Assembly (NCBI GenBank): GCA_026260175.1
Contig: JAKCWW010001003.1
Coordinates: 17,290-81,289 of the forward strand
Direction of reading: 5' to 3'
Origin: Reticulitermes lucifugus
Lineage: Eukaryota > Arthropoda > Insecta > Blattodea > Rhinotermitidae
Length of the DNA stretch: 64,000 nucleotides
The notes under the pieces are model-generated. The model saw nothing but the letters and a program-made list of their open reading frames with translations, made no database searches and had not been told where the DNA came from. This document shows, piece by piece, positions 47,243 through 58,844 of this stretch (positions within the stretch are counted from its first letter, which is position 1; every line of letters starts with the position of its first letter). The position numbers were made by a program, and so were the translations under genes.

Positions 47243-47462
47243 AATCAGCGGTACAGTGATTAGGCTCCGACCTGGACAACCGAGAAATCGTGGTTCGATT
47301 CGCAGTAGAGGCAAAATATTTTGTTCTTCTCCCAAGGGTCCAGACCGGCCCTGGGACCGAAAGAGCTCTCCGTTCAATTTGTACACAGGGGCTCCTTCTC
47401 CGACGGCAAGGAGGCCGGAATGTGAGGCTGACCACTCACTCTATCCAGCGTAGTGGTTATGA
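47243..47462 (+). mobile_element. tRNA-derived SINE (group D)
   Basis: The head AATCAGCGGTACAGTGATTAG provides an A box and ATCGTGGTTCGATTCGC (about 47288-47304) a B box. Then come TTTTGTTCTTCTCCC, CCAGACCGGCCCTGG and CAAGGAGGCCGGAATG. The opposite-strand frames at 47205-47453 are artefacts. Similar to 9648-9870. Confidence 0.65.
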
Positions 47463-47629
47463 ATGAGTGTAGCTATACTTTCACTCACCCATACGTCTGC
47501 ATTGCCTTTAGAAGGACTAATTTATTTTCTTAATAAACTGATGGTGACGTGGGGTAAACCTTATCAGCAGTACAGAAAGAACGGCACACCATCAACTTCC
47601 TTGTGTCCAAGTGTAATTAAAAACATATA

Positions 47630-48060
47630 TATTAACGTGCACGTGATGTGGAAATAAAAAATTTGCCTTTTATTTTCTTAAATATAGCGTGAATAAAAAA
47701 TTAAAATAAACGCACAATATAATAACGCGATCCAACTTTTATAATATGAACCAATATTTTTTTGGTATTAACCTACACGTGGTAGAGAAATAAGCCAATT
47801 TACACCTCAATTTGTTGAATGTAGCCGGAATAAATAATTATAATAACCGCAGAATATCAAAATGCAACCCAATATTTATTACATCTACCAGTAAGTTTTC
47901 TGATATTAACAGATATTAATGTACACATGATGGAGAAATGCACAACTGCATGTAGTGACGTTAAATATATTAAAAAAGTACAAAACAGGGGCAGAATATC
48001 AAAATACGCTCCAAATTTTAGGCCATGTTCCAATATTTGTTTTACGAAAATAATGGGGTG
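47630..48060 (+). repeat. Degenerate satellite remnant, about 140-bp period
   Basis: Blocks GCAGAATATCAAAAT (47850, 47992; CACAATATAATAAC at 47714), CCAATATTT and TACACGTGGTAGAGAAAT / TACACATGATGGAGAAATG / GCACGTGATGTGGAAAT recur every 136-143 bp, giving about three units. No coding. Confidence 0.65.
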
Positions 48061-50222
48061 CTTTTGAGAATGGTAAAAAATTTTGATTTTATTTTCTTTT
48101 AATGCCAGTACGAGGCGCTGTAATATGCTATTCGACGACCTACGGTTAGGTAGCTAATTCCATAGAGGAGAGTATTTCCAATGAAGTGAGTAGTTGTATA
48201 TAAGATGTTACCCGCATTTGACGAAAATTTATCAATTTTATGTACACAGGCTTATAAGTGTTAAGAAATAGTTTATGAACTATATAAACATAAGAAGCAA
48301 GAAATTTCGTCGTATGGTTAAATTCAATGTAAGTAAAGCCTGGGAGAAGGACTTATATAAAAGGCAGTAGGACCTAAACCTTCGGAAGTTTTCGCATTAA
48401 TTCTTTATTCTTTCAGCTCAATGGCCTCCTTGTTTATTCTGCTTTGTGCTTGTAGTAATAATTATGTGCAAATTTTCAAGTGATGGCGTTGGTATGTTAC
48501 GTTACAGTGTTCTGTTGTTGAACTATGATTAACATAATTTACCTCTGAAATGAAATCTGTTGAAAGGTTAATACCAAAAATTATTATGCTCATTAGAAGA
48601 ATATTGTACATAATAACGCTGAAAAATAAGACACATATGTGGGCGTACAAATATTTATACGCATCTTTCACTTCATATAAAAACTTTGGCCTATTCCACA
48701 TAGCGGCTTATTTAGAAATATGAAGCTAAAATATTGATTCAATTTTATAGCCTTATTTATAAAGAAATTGTTTATTTATAAGTATATGGGAAAATTTGTC
48801 GTTTGGAAATTTATGCTTACACACATATTTCCAATTTTACAAATAATTATATTTTTTTATTAGAAAAAGGCCTGCAAGTGAAATTTCTACTTTATTAAAG
48901 AGCCTTGAGGCTGGATAGTTATAATCATTTTAGAACACGTGTAAACAAAGGTAACATTAAATTATATTATATGCTGGCATGAACTTATAAGCTTGTGAGG
49001 TAGTAGTAGTGTTTTGGAAGGGTGTGAAGGGTTGAATCTTATAACGCAAATCCCTGTTGATGTTTATTATAAAGTTTGGTAATGTGTTGGCACTCCCGAG
49101 ACTTGGTAGCTCAGTTCTGCTACACTCTAACGCACTGTTTGCTGCCTATTATTAGGGATGTTTAACGTGCGGTTTCTCAGCAGACTTTACCGAGTCCTGA
49201 GCGCGCGTACTTTATAGTTACGACGCCTAGTGTTCTAAAGTCCATGTTACCCTGACCGAAATTTTTCATTCTTTTCTTCAATCCTATCAAGAAAGTCTTA
49301 AAATAGTAAACGACCGATTCCTTCCAAATCCTTACCCTTTGACAGTTTATGGTAATTTTACTTCGAATGATATAAAAAATGAATAACTGATGCACAAATA
49401 TGAAGGAATTTTACTTGATCGGAAGTAACAAATTTTTTAGGACCAAACACAAATTCCTACTTTAAAGCGGAAGTAGTTCAGATAATTAGCAGCAGTTATT
49501 AGTTGTCAAGTGTCCATCAAGGGACAAAAGTTCAATCAACATTTTTACGGTTTCTCAATAAATTTTATCATAAGTTTAAGATTTACGAGCCTTTTTATGT
49601 GTTCTCTCTCTCCCGACGGGATTAAGTGTGAATTTTTCAGACAAGTTCAACTGTGTATGTGTCTCCCCACCTTTCACCTGAGGATGAGATCATGTCCAAT
49701 TTCCGAAAAGATTTTTTACACTTTTGTTTCTTAAACACTGGAAAATGAAGAAAATTGAGAAAGCAAGTAAGCTAAAGTGTAATATACCATCGTCACAAAA
49801 CTCTAGAATTCAGTTAATTTTTTACTAAAATACTTTCCTTTACTTATGTGTAAACAGGCGTGAAAAACGTTTAATATTATTTACGTTGTGCATCTTGAAA
49901 TTATTATACCGTTTCTTGTAGCCGGGCAGTTGAATGTAATTATAAGTCCTAGTATCAAAATAAAATGCACGTGGAGGTATAACCCTCAAGAAAATGGGCA
50001 ACTGAGGGACACAGTGTGGTTTAAGTACCTCGCTGGACGTTATTTCTGTAGCTTGTTTATTGCTTCTCTCATTATTCACAATACTGAGTCGAATGTACTG
50101 GATAAATGTGTATGTGGAGGATTGGTGGAGTGGCATTTGTCATGCGAAACGAAAATCTGTCCTAGTGTCAATCTATTAATAACATGTATTACACTGGGAC
50201 CGAAACATAGTTATTGTTTTAA
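48061..50222. other. Unassigned stretch with one hairpin motif
   Basis: No recognised gene. CTGAGGATGAGATCATG then TTTCCGAAAAG (49679-49710, plus) is another module, with GAGAT pairing ATTTC. The frames at 48462-48701, 49177-49395 and 49840-50229 are AT-rich or overlapping and unrecognised. Confidence 0.4.
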
Positions 50223-50230
50223 TTTATGAC

Positions 50231-50548
50231 GGGGCACGTGGTGGCGCCGTTGGTTGAGGCACTGCTCTTCAAGCTGAAAGGTAGCGGGTTCGAATGTAAA
50301 TGGTGTCATTGGAATTTTTCATTGACATAATCCTTTCGGTCGCACTATGTCCCTGGGGTCGAATCAGCCTCTAACAGAAATGAGTACCAGGAGTATTTCC
50401 TGGTAGTAAAGGCGGCCGGTGGGTAGAGCTGACAACCTTACCAACTTCATGTGCCGATTGTCTAGAAATCTGGGAGCCTCAAACTCCTGGAACCCTAAGG
50501 GCCTGTCCAGGCCTGTAATGGGATTGCTTTGAATTGCTTTACCTTTAC
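50231..50548 (+). mobile_element. tRNA-derived SINE (group A) with target-site duplication
   Basis: The A box GTGGCGCCGTTGG (about 50240-50252) and B box GGGTTCGAATG (about 50286-50296) are close to tRNA consensus. The body parallels 44079-44379 (TTGGAATTTTTCATTGACAT, AACAGAAATGAGTACCAGG, GTAAAGGCGGCCGGTGG, GTCCAGGCCTGTAATGG). TTTATGAC flanks it (50223-50230, 50549-50556). Confidence 0.9.
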
Positions 50549-50556
50549 TTTATGAC

Positions 50557-51401
50557 TCTTTGACTTGAACTCGGCTCATCCACTGTTCTTGGACAAGCAT
50601 ACCTTAATACAGCGTGTTTGCATTCAATTCTGGTTGTAGTCGTTTACACCTCCTCTTTCCTTTTCATATTACGGTGGCAGAGGCCGTTACGAGGTGGCTG
50701 ATCTGCCATTGCAAGAAGTGTACGTTTTGTCGGAAGGATTCATTGTATCAATATTAATTCTGAGGTGGAAAAAGTAATGCAGAATTGGTGAAATAAGAAA
50801 AAAATATAAACGTTGAGATTGCGTTATGCCGGGATATGACGCCGTGAATTTAACATATAGATGCATAAGTAACTCTGTTTTTTTATGTTACGTGTACATG
50901 TTGACATCTGTCTACCAAATTTGAGGCGAGATATACCTTAGGACTGTACCTTTAATAATTATCGCAATTGAAACTTCATAACTTGATGCAAATGTAGTTG
51001 TAAGTTAAGAGTTTTTAGTCATAAACACCATGCCTTTCCGCGTATATCATTCATTTTCTGTATAATAGTCGAGTGCGAAAAGATGGCAGCTTTTATTACA
51101 GTTTTGTTGGATATTTCAATGAGAGTAATACATTTATATTCTGTTAAATAATTCAATACATATGAGTACTTAGGTTCATCCAACTGATTTTCAAATGGTG
51201 AATGTAAATTTTATGTTAGCAGCTATAAAAAAATGTTAAAAATTTTGGCCAAATTTATTTTGAACTTACGACCAAAATCAGGGTCAAACTTAAGGTATAG
51301 CCAATCATGAAGTTTGCACAGAATTGTATCAATTTCTTTTCTCACCATTACGTGTAATAATTAATTAAAGGAAATATATATTTATGGCGCAACACCCTCC
51401 C
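50557..51401. other. Unassigned AT-rich stretch
   Basis: No recognised gene or repeat. The sequence runs into a C-rich block that meets the second assembly gap. Confidence 0.45.
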
Positions 51402-51428
51402 NNNNNNNNNNNNNNNNNNNNNNNNNNN
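51402..51428. other. Assembly gap (27 N) between C runs
   Basis: The N run lies between CCCTCCC and a run of ten or more C, which is probably a homopolymer dropout. Confidence 1.
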
Positions 51429-51439
51429 CCCCCCCCCCC

Positions 51440-51665
51440 AGTGGGCCACGGCCTCCTCATTATCGAGGCTTCGCGATCACACTGAGACACACCACACTCG
51501 GAAGGACTCATCTGGACGAGTGATTGGCCCGTCGCAGAGACATCTACCTAACACCATACAACACTCACTACATTCATGCTCCCGGCGGGATTCGTACCCG
51601 CAATCCCAGCAAGCGAACGGCCGCAGACCACGCCATAGACCGCGCGGCCACTGGGATCGGCAAAG
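51440..51665 (-). mobile_element. tRNA-derived SINE (group E)
   Basis: The minus-strand head reads GTGGCCGCGCGGTCTATGG (A box, about 51632-51650) and GCGGGTACGAATCCCGCC (B box, about 51584-51601), near-ideal Pol III boxes. The opposite strand yields PGGIRTRNPSKRTAADHA, a peptide often mis-annotated as protein in insect genomes. It is a SINE by-product. Confidence 0.75.
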
Positions 51666-52760
51666 GAATTCTATACCTTATTAAAATATATACTGAAAAG
51701 CTTTATCAGCAAAAAATCCCTCAATATGCATCTCGTTAACTTACACAAGAAATGGGTTACTTGCCGAGAATAAGAGAAATGTATTTAACGTAATTCAACA
51801 CACGAAATATTTTATTCGATATTCTCTTTCTTTTAATTCTGTCTATACAACCGTTAAAGCACAACCTGAAAATTCAATGTGTTTATTTTTCCTTCTGTGC
51901 AGCTATGAAAGCAGTCGGTCCGGTGTGCCTTCAGCAGTGCATCTGACAAACATAAACGTTCCCATAAGCCTATAATCGCAAAAACGCCGATGTTAAAAAC
52001 ATTTTCACAAAAAAAAAACAGACACAAAAGGAGCTAAAGCTGCGTCAATATTGGACATACCCATCTAGTGATTCATAATGGATTATTGACAGCTGTCACG
52101 GTTTTTCTATCCGAGCGAGAACATCACCCCCCACACTCCCGACGTTTACAGCCACCAATAAAAATCGTCATTATTCCAGCACAGGAGTCCAACAAATCGC
52201 CATTTTACTAAGAAGCCAATCGGCCATTGTTAAGCCTTCAAAGATCTGTTTGAAGTGAGGGATAAATAGGCATATAGAAGAACAGAACAGAGAGAGTAAT
52301 CATGCAAGTTTTGATTTTCTGACAGCGGTATTGTTGAAGACTTACAGTTTTTACAGAAGTGCTCATGAATATTTCTGTCTAACGGGATATAACGCCACGG
52401 AGATTGGTACATTGGGGTACCCTGAAGATGGACACGAAACTCTGCTCTGAAACACTGTTGCGTATTCACCAATTTACACGTCATCACATACCGGAAGACA
52501 GAAATTATCGCCGGGAATTTCTTGACTAGGTAGGCGACTGATAACTGTTAAAGAAAAATGTGCTGTATGGTCTTACTCGTTAGGTTCGTGAGCTGCATAT
52601 AAACACAACAAATCCACCTTTGGCTCCAAGGACTTCAAGTTCTTTGTATCGCATATTCACTACTTGGCTATGTTGATAAGAATTCTGATTTGTATTTGGG
52701 GGGGGAAGGGTTCCTGTTCTGAATCTTAGTGAAGAGCGCCTATCTTCTTTTTTTTAATGC
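51666..52760. other. Unassigned stretch with one hairpin motif
   Basis: CTGAAGATGGACACG then CTCTGAAACACTG (52424-52456, plus) is a module with a weak stem. Otherwise no recognised gene or repeat. Confidence 0.4.
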
Positions 52761-52981
52761 ACCAACTAAATGCACTTACAATGCATGACATTACAGTCAC
52801 TTAACTCCGACATATTTCGGCATGACAGTGCAAATTCAGGGAGTACATACCAAACTTAAAACCATTTATATTAAAATGGATTAAAGCTTGGCATATACTC
52901 CCTGAAGATGGCATTGTCATGCCGAAACATGTCGGAGTTAAGTGACTGTAATGTCATATATTGTAATTGCATTTATTTGGT
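52761..52981. mobile_element. Compact foldback element with hammerhead-like motifs
   Basis: Arms of about 86 bp (52761-52847, 52895-52981) are over 85% alike by eye around a 47-base centre. The right arm has CTGAAGATGGCAT, TGTC, ATGCCGAAACATGTCGG (52902-52936, plus) with a 5-bp stem; the left arm has the mirror (minus, about 52809-52842) with a broken stem. This is the cleanest small example of an element that is little more than two modules. Confidence 0.75.
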
Positions 52982-53171
52982 AAATGAAAAAATATCGATT
53001 CAAAATGCACGGAGTAGATAATTTTAAAACCGACATCTTCATTGAGGATTTTCGTGATCTTCCTCAGCCCCTCCAAACGAATGCGATAATAGTACGTACT
53101 ATGTTAAATTATACTACCATCTCTTTATTCCAGCTCTCTTCAATTCAGTGTTGACTATCACCCAATAATCG

Positions 53172-53432
53172 ACGCTGTATCATGTGAGTTTTTTTTTGTG
53201 AAGGGCCCCGCAGCAGATGCTACGGACGCACCGCGGCCTTGAGGCTTATTGTGCAACCCTGTGGTGGAGATGATAAGTTTTCTTTTTTCGTTTTTTCTTG
53301 TAATGGGACACCGGTGGAATGAAATTGACAGGGGAAAACCGAAGTACTCGGGGAAAACCCTGTCCCAGTACCACTCTGTCCACCACAAATCCCACATGGA
53401 TTGACCCGGGATCGAACCCATCATGGGAGTTA
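53172..53432 (-). mobile_element. tRNA-derived SINE (group B)
   Basis: On the minus strand the head contains GGGTTCGATCCCGGGTCAATC (B box, about 53402-53422). The body is the reverse of GACAGGGGAAAACCGAAGTAC and GGGGAAAACCCTGTCCC, and the 3' end gives TCCGTAGCATCTGC and GGGGCCCTTCAC before an A-rich tail. This is the same family as 1408-1678. The minus-strand frames at 53158-53479 are artefacts. Confidence 0.8.
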
Positions 53433-53504
53433 CTGACAGCTTCGTTACATAAATTACAAATATAAATAAATATACGCAAATTAACTTTTTTTATTAATAC
53501 GTCA

Positions 53505-53905
53505 TACAGTGTCCCCCAGAACAGTGTTTGCTGACCCTGAAAGTTCCTTCTGTTGGCCGTGAGAATTGTGTGTGCCCACTGTCCTCACTATGAGTACTGT
53601 TTGTGCTGACTGTGTTGTGCTCCTCATGTTTTTCTCACCATTTTTACTGTGTGTACTCAATATGTTTGTGCCCACCACTAGTAATATTTGTGCTGATTGC
53701 GTTTGTGCTGAATAGATTTGTGCTCAAAATAAGTACTGTGTGCATTGACTGTGTTTGCGCTAACCATGAATACTGTTTGTGCTGGCTATGACTGTGCTCA
53801 CCATGAGTACTTTTCGTGCTGACTGTGTTTGTGCTAATCATCAGTCAGTTTGTGCTAAGTGTGTTCACCGTTTATGCCAAATGTTGTTTGTGCCTGTCCT
53901 GAGTT
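53505..53905 (+). repeat. Degenerate TTTGTGCTGACTG-type minisatellite
   Basis: Variants of GTTTGTGCTGACTGTGTTTG and TGCTCACCATGAGTACTGTT alternate for about 400 bp with a loose 30-40-bp spacing. It is old or poorly homogenised. Frames on both strands are by-products. Confidence 0.8.
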
Positions 53906-54890
53906 ATGTTTGCTCTCATGAGCTCTGAATGGCTGAAGTAAGCCACATTCACAGTGTTCCTTTAATATCAATATCCTGTGGTACATAACACACCAGTTGA
54001 TGCTTATCAGAATAATCATTAAAATTTAAAACAATCAGGAAACTTTACGATTTATTTGAAATTGCCCTATTGAAAATCAGTTGTCATCATTTATGATTTA
54101 ATATCCGGTCTTCCTATACATAGACCTATATGCGGTAATTGGGTTATGCATGATTCACATACATAATACATTAATACTTGCCCTAGCAACGTTCGTCAAA
54201 ATGTTAAAGTATTAATTAACGAATACCAACAGTTTGCAAACGTATGCTGTTGTTAGCGGGACATTGCCTTCCCTCCCCATTCACCCTTCCCACTAAAATG
54301 CTTCATAATGCAAGGCTGCGTAATCAACAGCCAATCACTGGCGGTCTATTGATCACTGGGCCTTGTTTAGTCGTGGCTGTTGGCCATCGCCACATGCCAC
54401 ATGCATATTGGATGTATTCTGCGCCCCATACTAACATTAGCGGGAAGCTATGCCAATAGAAACCGTATACAATATGGCTTAGTTCACAACGTGTGTCAGG
54501 TTTTTGCTTTAGTTACCTATTTGTGTTGAAGTTAATAACATTTTGTGGTAACTACAGTTAGTGTTGACTACTTTATTCTGACCCTGCTCTCTCACTGTAA
54601 TACTGTATTGTGCATTATCACTGTACATTGCAAGCATCTCAAAGCTTTCAGCCAGTAACTTGTGTTAAAGTGACGTGATTATTGGGTGGCTAGAACAGTC
54701 GGTATTTCAGCACTCTGTAATTGTGTACGGAATATGGGACAACACTTTAAATTTCTCCAATGAGGAGATTTCGATGTTCTTACTCTCCGTAGAGTAATGG
54801 ATATTATTAAACAAAAGTTACTTGCTTTGCAGAAGTTTAGAAACTCGCTCTCCCGGGAAAAGAAAAGGATAAATTTGTCCCTGTGTGTGC
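53906..54890. other. Unassigned non-coding stretch
   Basis: No recognised gene. The 71-codon frame at 54244-54459 and the minus-strand frame at 54679-54927 lack known domains. Confidence 0.4.
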
Positions 54891-54892
54891 CA

Positions 54893-55075
54893 TGAGGGCT
54901 TATAGGAGAGAGGAGGTATAATTCCACTCTTTCCTAAATTCGGCACTACATGAAGGCGAGTGGTAAGTTTCACGCTCCGGTCACTTTAACCACGTGGAAA
55001 TACCTCCCGGTACCCATGGAGTAGAAGATTGGCATTATTTCGGTAAAAACAAAAGCCAGGTTAGCAGAGAGATGA
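54893..55075 (-). mobile_element. Group C SINE fragment
   Basis: GGAGGTATAATTCCACTC, CGGTACCCATGGAGTAGAAG and a nearby GGCACTAC resemble the bodies at 2640-2890 and 7745-7985. The tRNA-like head is not clear (CCAGGTTAGCAGAGAG). Confidence 0.45.
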
Positions 55076-55234
55076 CACATGTAGCTCTTTAAAATTATAA
55101 ATATAAGCCACTTGCCAATAAGTCTAAATTACAACGTGTAGGTTTTTATAGGAAGAAGAGGTAACCTGCAGTTTGCGAGGTTTTAGGCTTTCGTAGCCAT
55201 GCAGTTGAGGTCTTTGTTCTTTTGAATTGTGGCG

Positions 55235-55360
55235 CAGCATCGCTGGGTGATTCGTGCCCAAAATATCCGGTGAAAAGTTTTCATTGGCCGTTTGGACTGT
55301 CGAAGATGAGAGCACATATCTGTCTCGAAATGTCGGGCACGAATCACCCAGTGACGAGGC
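55235..55360. mobile_element. Short foldback with hammerhead-like motif
   Basis: CGCTGGGTGATTCGTGCCC (55241-55259) is mirrored by GGGCACGAATCACCCAGTG (55335-55353). The right arm has CGAAGATGAGAGCAC then TGTCTCGAAATGTCGG, with GAGA pairing TCTC next to GAAA. The left arm motif is eroded. Overlapping frames on both strands are artefacts. Confidence 0.55.
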
Positions 55361-55887
55361 AGGTGATCCGAAAGAAGACTTCAACACAAAATATTTGAAT
55401 TCCAGCTCACGAATGCCAAATGTACCAAAACTTTAAATCATTAAGTTTCCAGTTGTAAGCGTTAATGCTTGAAAGAAGTAACGGTCTTACAATATATTTA
55501 GAGAATGATTGAGTAATATTTCGGGGGCTGAGTTGCCCTTTTAATAAGCACTTATGATGTAATTACTCATTCAGTAAAGATAATTAACTGCCAACACTCT
55601 TTTTCGTCTAGTTCCGAATTAGACTCTTTTCGTTAATTAAATGTATTTTATTGCTTTTGCATTTCGAGAGACTAGTGCTGCTACAAATGTGGTCATGTTC
55701 GTAGGAATTTACAGAGGCCTGTCTCTGGTTAACATATTAGAACTTATTATAATGTGGCAGTTTCCTGCCATAGCATATCTGTTTACTTCCCTAATAGTAA
55801 AGCAGTGTAATTGGCTTAATTAAGTAGCATCGGGAGGGGAAACTTTTTACGAGACAAGTATGTATCCGGTCTCTCCTGATCTAAACA

Positions 55888-56072
55888 CAGTCGAACCCGA
55901 TTATAACGACGTCGGATTTTACGATATCTCGCCTACAGGGTCAGATATTCTGTTGCGCCAATTAATTCGTCACTATTAAGCATAACATCATACTCCTCGG
56001 TCATAACAACACCCGTTTATAACGACACAACATATTCAGTACCTTCCGTGACGTTACAACCGAGTTCGACTG
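55888..56072. mobile_element. Tigger/pogo-like MITE
   Basis: CAGTCGAACCCGATTATAAC at the left end is mirrored by GTTACAACCGAGTTCGACTG at the right end. CAGTCGAACCTCGNTTATAACG is the typical terminus of Tc1/mariner elements of the Tigger/pogo group. Inside, further TTATAACGACAC-type repeats occur. The right flank is TA as expected; the left flank is CA, one change from a TA duplication. At 185 bp it has no transposase and depended on one in trans. Confidence 0.8.
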
Positions 56073-57409
56073 TACTTTTCATTGCGTTTGTGGTTTATTT
56101 AAGGAACTTTTGAATTACACAGGCTTTACAAGAAGCGATAAGCGACTAGTCAATTTGAATGTAATTGGAAACTGTAGTGGCCTAATTCAAGGTGATATCC
56201 CAACATTTCTCTGGAGAACTGGGGAAAACAACGAAAGATTTCGGGAGAGTGTATCCGGTTTTGAAGTTGAGATCTGATACTGGAAACTCTGAATCTCCTC
56301 TAGGAATGCCAAATTAATCTATTCCGCGCCATAATATTGTTTTAAGCCCTTACAGTTGAGTGGTTACTGTACATATCGCCACATTGAACATTGAAAAACT
56401 TCGTATTTTCCCCATTTAATGTGTTTTGTTTGATTCTCATAGTCAACAGCGATTACTTTCCTGTACAGATATTACCAGTTAATCTTTATCCTTTGTCGTC
56501 CGGCCTTTAAATCCCAATGTAGACGATGATAGCCGGAGTTACTTTCATTTCAAATGCCCGTGTCTGCACCTGGGCGGCACAGCATTGTCACTTTCCGCTC
56601 TGATAGGTACATTTAAAGGGGCATGGGAGACCCGTTTGGCCGATAAAAGTTATAATGGAGAACATGAATGTTTACTGTGAGATAAGAACTGAATTTATAC
56701 ACATATACATTTACATAATGTGGCTTCATTTTAGTCTTGAAATTTTAAAAGTCAAATTAACAAATTTTTCTGAGGAAATACTCCACTGGCTGACTGGATT
56801 ACATAAAAGTTTGAGGACCTCTTGATGAACTGAATGGTAACGTGTTCCTCAAGAAAATTCTGCTAAGAATTGTGTTCAGCATTTCAGTGGTAAATAAATA
56901 GAAAGCTAAACATAAATTGAATATGCTGAACATACATGAATGGAGATATAATTATATTAAATTGTGGAGAGAATTTTCTATCACTTTGAGGCACTCCAAG
57001 AGTTGTCAGATCTGACAAGCCGATCAGTATCACGACTGATATCAGAACTGTAAAGGTGACAATCCATCCACATAAGTTTATCTATTGCTAATTCTACTAT
57101 TTTCACTAGTTATTCATTAAGACAATATATCTGATAACAAATATCTCTAGGATATAATAAAGTGTTTTTGCACGAGAAACATACTCAAAAGCAGAGCCAC
57201 TAAATAAAGGAAGATTCAACTTATAGCATTAACAAAATGTTATCTGTAGGAAAGTGTGCTAATATTTTTAAACTTGCATCGAGTGTGTATTAGGGCTAAA
57301 ATATGTACGAATTCCCTAGCATACATTTCTGTATGTATACTCCACCTGCTTATGAACTCCATATAGCAGATCCCTTCTTCGCTTGAGGATCCATGTTATT
57401 TTGGATGTG
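56073..57409. other. Unassigned non-coding stretch
   Basis: AT-rich, with no gene, repeat or frame that I can support. Confidence 0.5.
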
Positions 57410-57871
57410 ACAATGTGTCACTGTGTTATTGTTTCCTCACCTGTCGGTGTGTCGCTGGGCCAGTGTTTCCTGACATGTGACGGTGTGTCGCTGGGTTGGT
57501 GTTTCCTCACGTATGACGGTGTGTCGCTGGGTTGGTGTTTCCTCACGTATGACGGTGTGTCGCTGGGTTGGTTTTTCCTCACACATGACGGTGTTTCGCT
57601 GGGTCAGTGTTTACTCACATGTGACGGTGTGTCCTTAGGTTAGTGTTTCCTCATGTATGAAAGTGTGTTGCTGGGTCAGTGTTTCCTCACTTATGATTAT
57701 GTGTCGCTGGGTTGGTTGTTCCTCACATATGACGGTGAGTTGCTGGGTCAGTGTTTCCTCACGTATGAAAGTGTGTTGTTGGGTCAGTGTTTCCTCACTT
57801 ATGATGGTGTTTCGCTGGGTTGGTTTTTCCTCACGTATGAAGATGTGTCGCTGGGTCAGTGTTTCCTCACA
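57410..57871 (+). repeat. 36-bp minisatellite, about 13 copies
   Basis: The unit is GTGTGTCGCTGGGTTGGTGT followed by TTCCTCACGTATGACG. Because 36 is a multiple of three, several frames on both strands stay open and give 12-residue repeats (GVSLGWCFLTYD on plus, EETLTQRHIFIR on minus). Changes between units are scattered without regard to codon position, so I see no sign of selection on a protein. Confidence 0.95.
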
Positions 57872-58844
57872 TTTACTCAAGAATTGCCTTGCCTCTATTA
57901 GAAACTCAAGGCTAACAATAGACCGCTGCTAGACCTTATTCTGAACCAGACGAATCCAGGCAGCAGCCTCACACGCAATGTCGGTTTTATAGTGAACTGG
58001 AACACTTTTGATATGCACATCAGCAAGACGAAATATGCAGTATTGCCAGCTTTCCATAAGTATGGCCACTGGCGCAGAATGCGCGAACACAGCTCGTTAA
58101 ATCCATTTCTATTAATAAATATTGATATATGACAAGTATATGACAGCAGCATTTACGTTAATGAATTATTTTATTCTTCTTAGTTTTTATAAGTAATTTT
58201 GTCGCAACACTTATCTGATTCGTGCTGCTCTCTGCCGTCAGTATCCGCAACCTCAGAGATGTACATCGAAGACGGTAGATGGATACAACTGGGTATATGA
58301 AAATAACTCCTATGCGTCATTTTATAAAAGCAGCGTATTTATTAAAGGTACAGGAATTGATCGCGACACATATTCAAGTAATGCGCCTGAAGAACCGAAA
58401 CGTAAGCTATTCTAAATGCCTGAATGCCATGAGTGTAATGAATAATAACGCTATCCAGCATTCTTAAAACATGTATAAATGAAGTGTGTAAATATCTTTA
58501 TATTGCTTGCATACTGCTGGGCCTAAGAATTGCACACTTCAGAAAACTAAGGTATTCGCACCTGCTGAAAGTGGCATACTGTAATTTACGTTACTTCTTC
58601 CAGAAAATACGCTGATGCTGAGGAAGGCTTACATAAAATTTTATTCATTCTAATTTTAAATTCTAAGTGTTTTTACTAGAGTAAAATCCTTTTATTTACC
58701 AGAGGGTACCATAAGGTGGTAGAATATGTAAAATATTTGTGTTAGCTTATTATTCCACAAAGGCTTTACTTCTTCTCCCAGTGCAGAAATTTGTAGTGAA
58801 TTGTGAATATATATAATATATATTATTTATATTATATATTTTCA
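57872..58844. other. Unassigned non-coding stretch
   Basis: No recognised gene. The minus-strand frame at 57898-58152 and plus-strand frame at 58279-58467 have no known domain. An AT palindromic run is at about 58810-58842. Confidence 0.4.

Noticed and set aside
51524-51739. Frame giving PGGIRTRNPSKRTAADHA
   Set aside because: It is the antisense reading of a tRNA-derived SINE with clear A and B boxes. Such peptides are recurrent mis-annotations.
57383-57932. Repeat-protein genes on both strands
   Set aside because: They arise because the minisatellite unit (36 bp) is a multiple of three. Several frames are open at once and changes ignore codon position.
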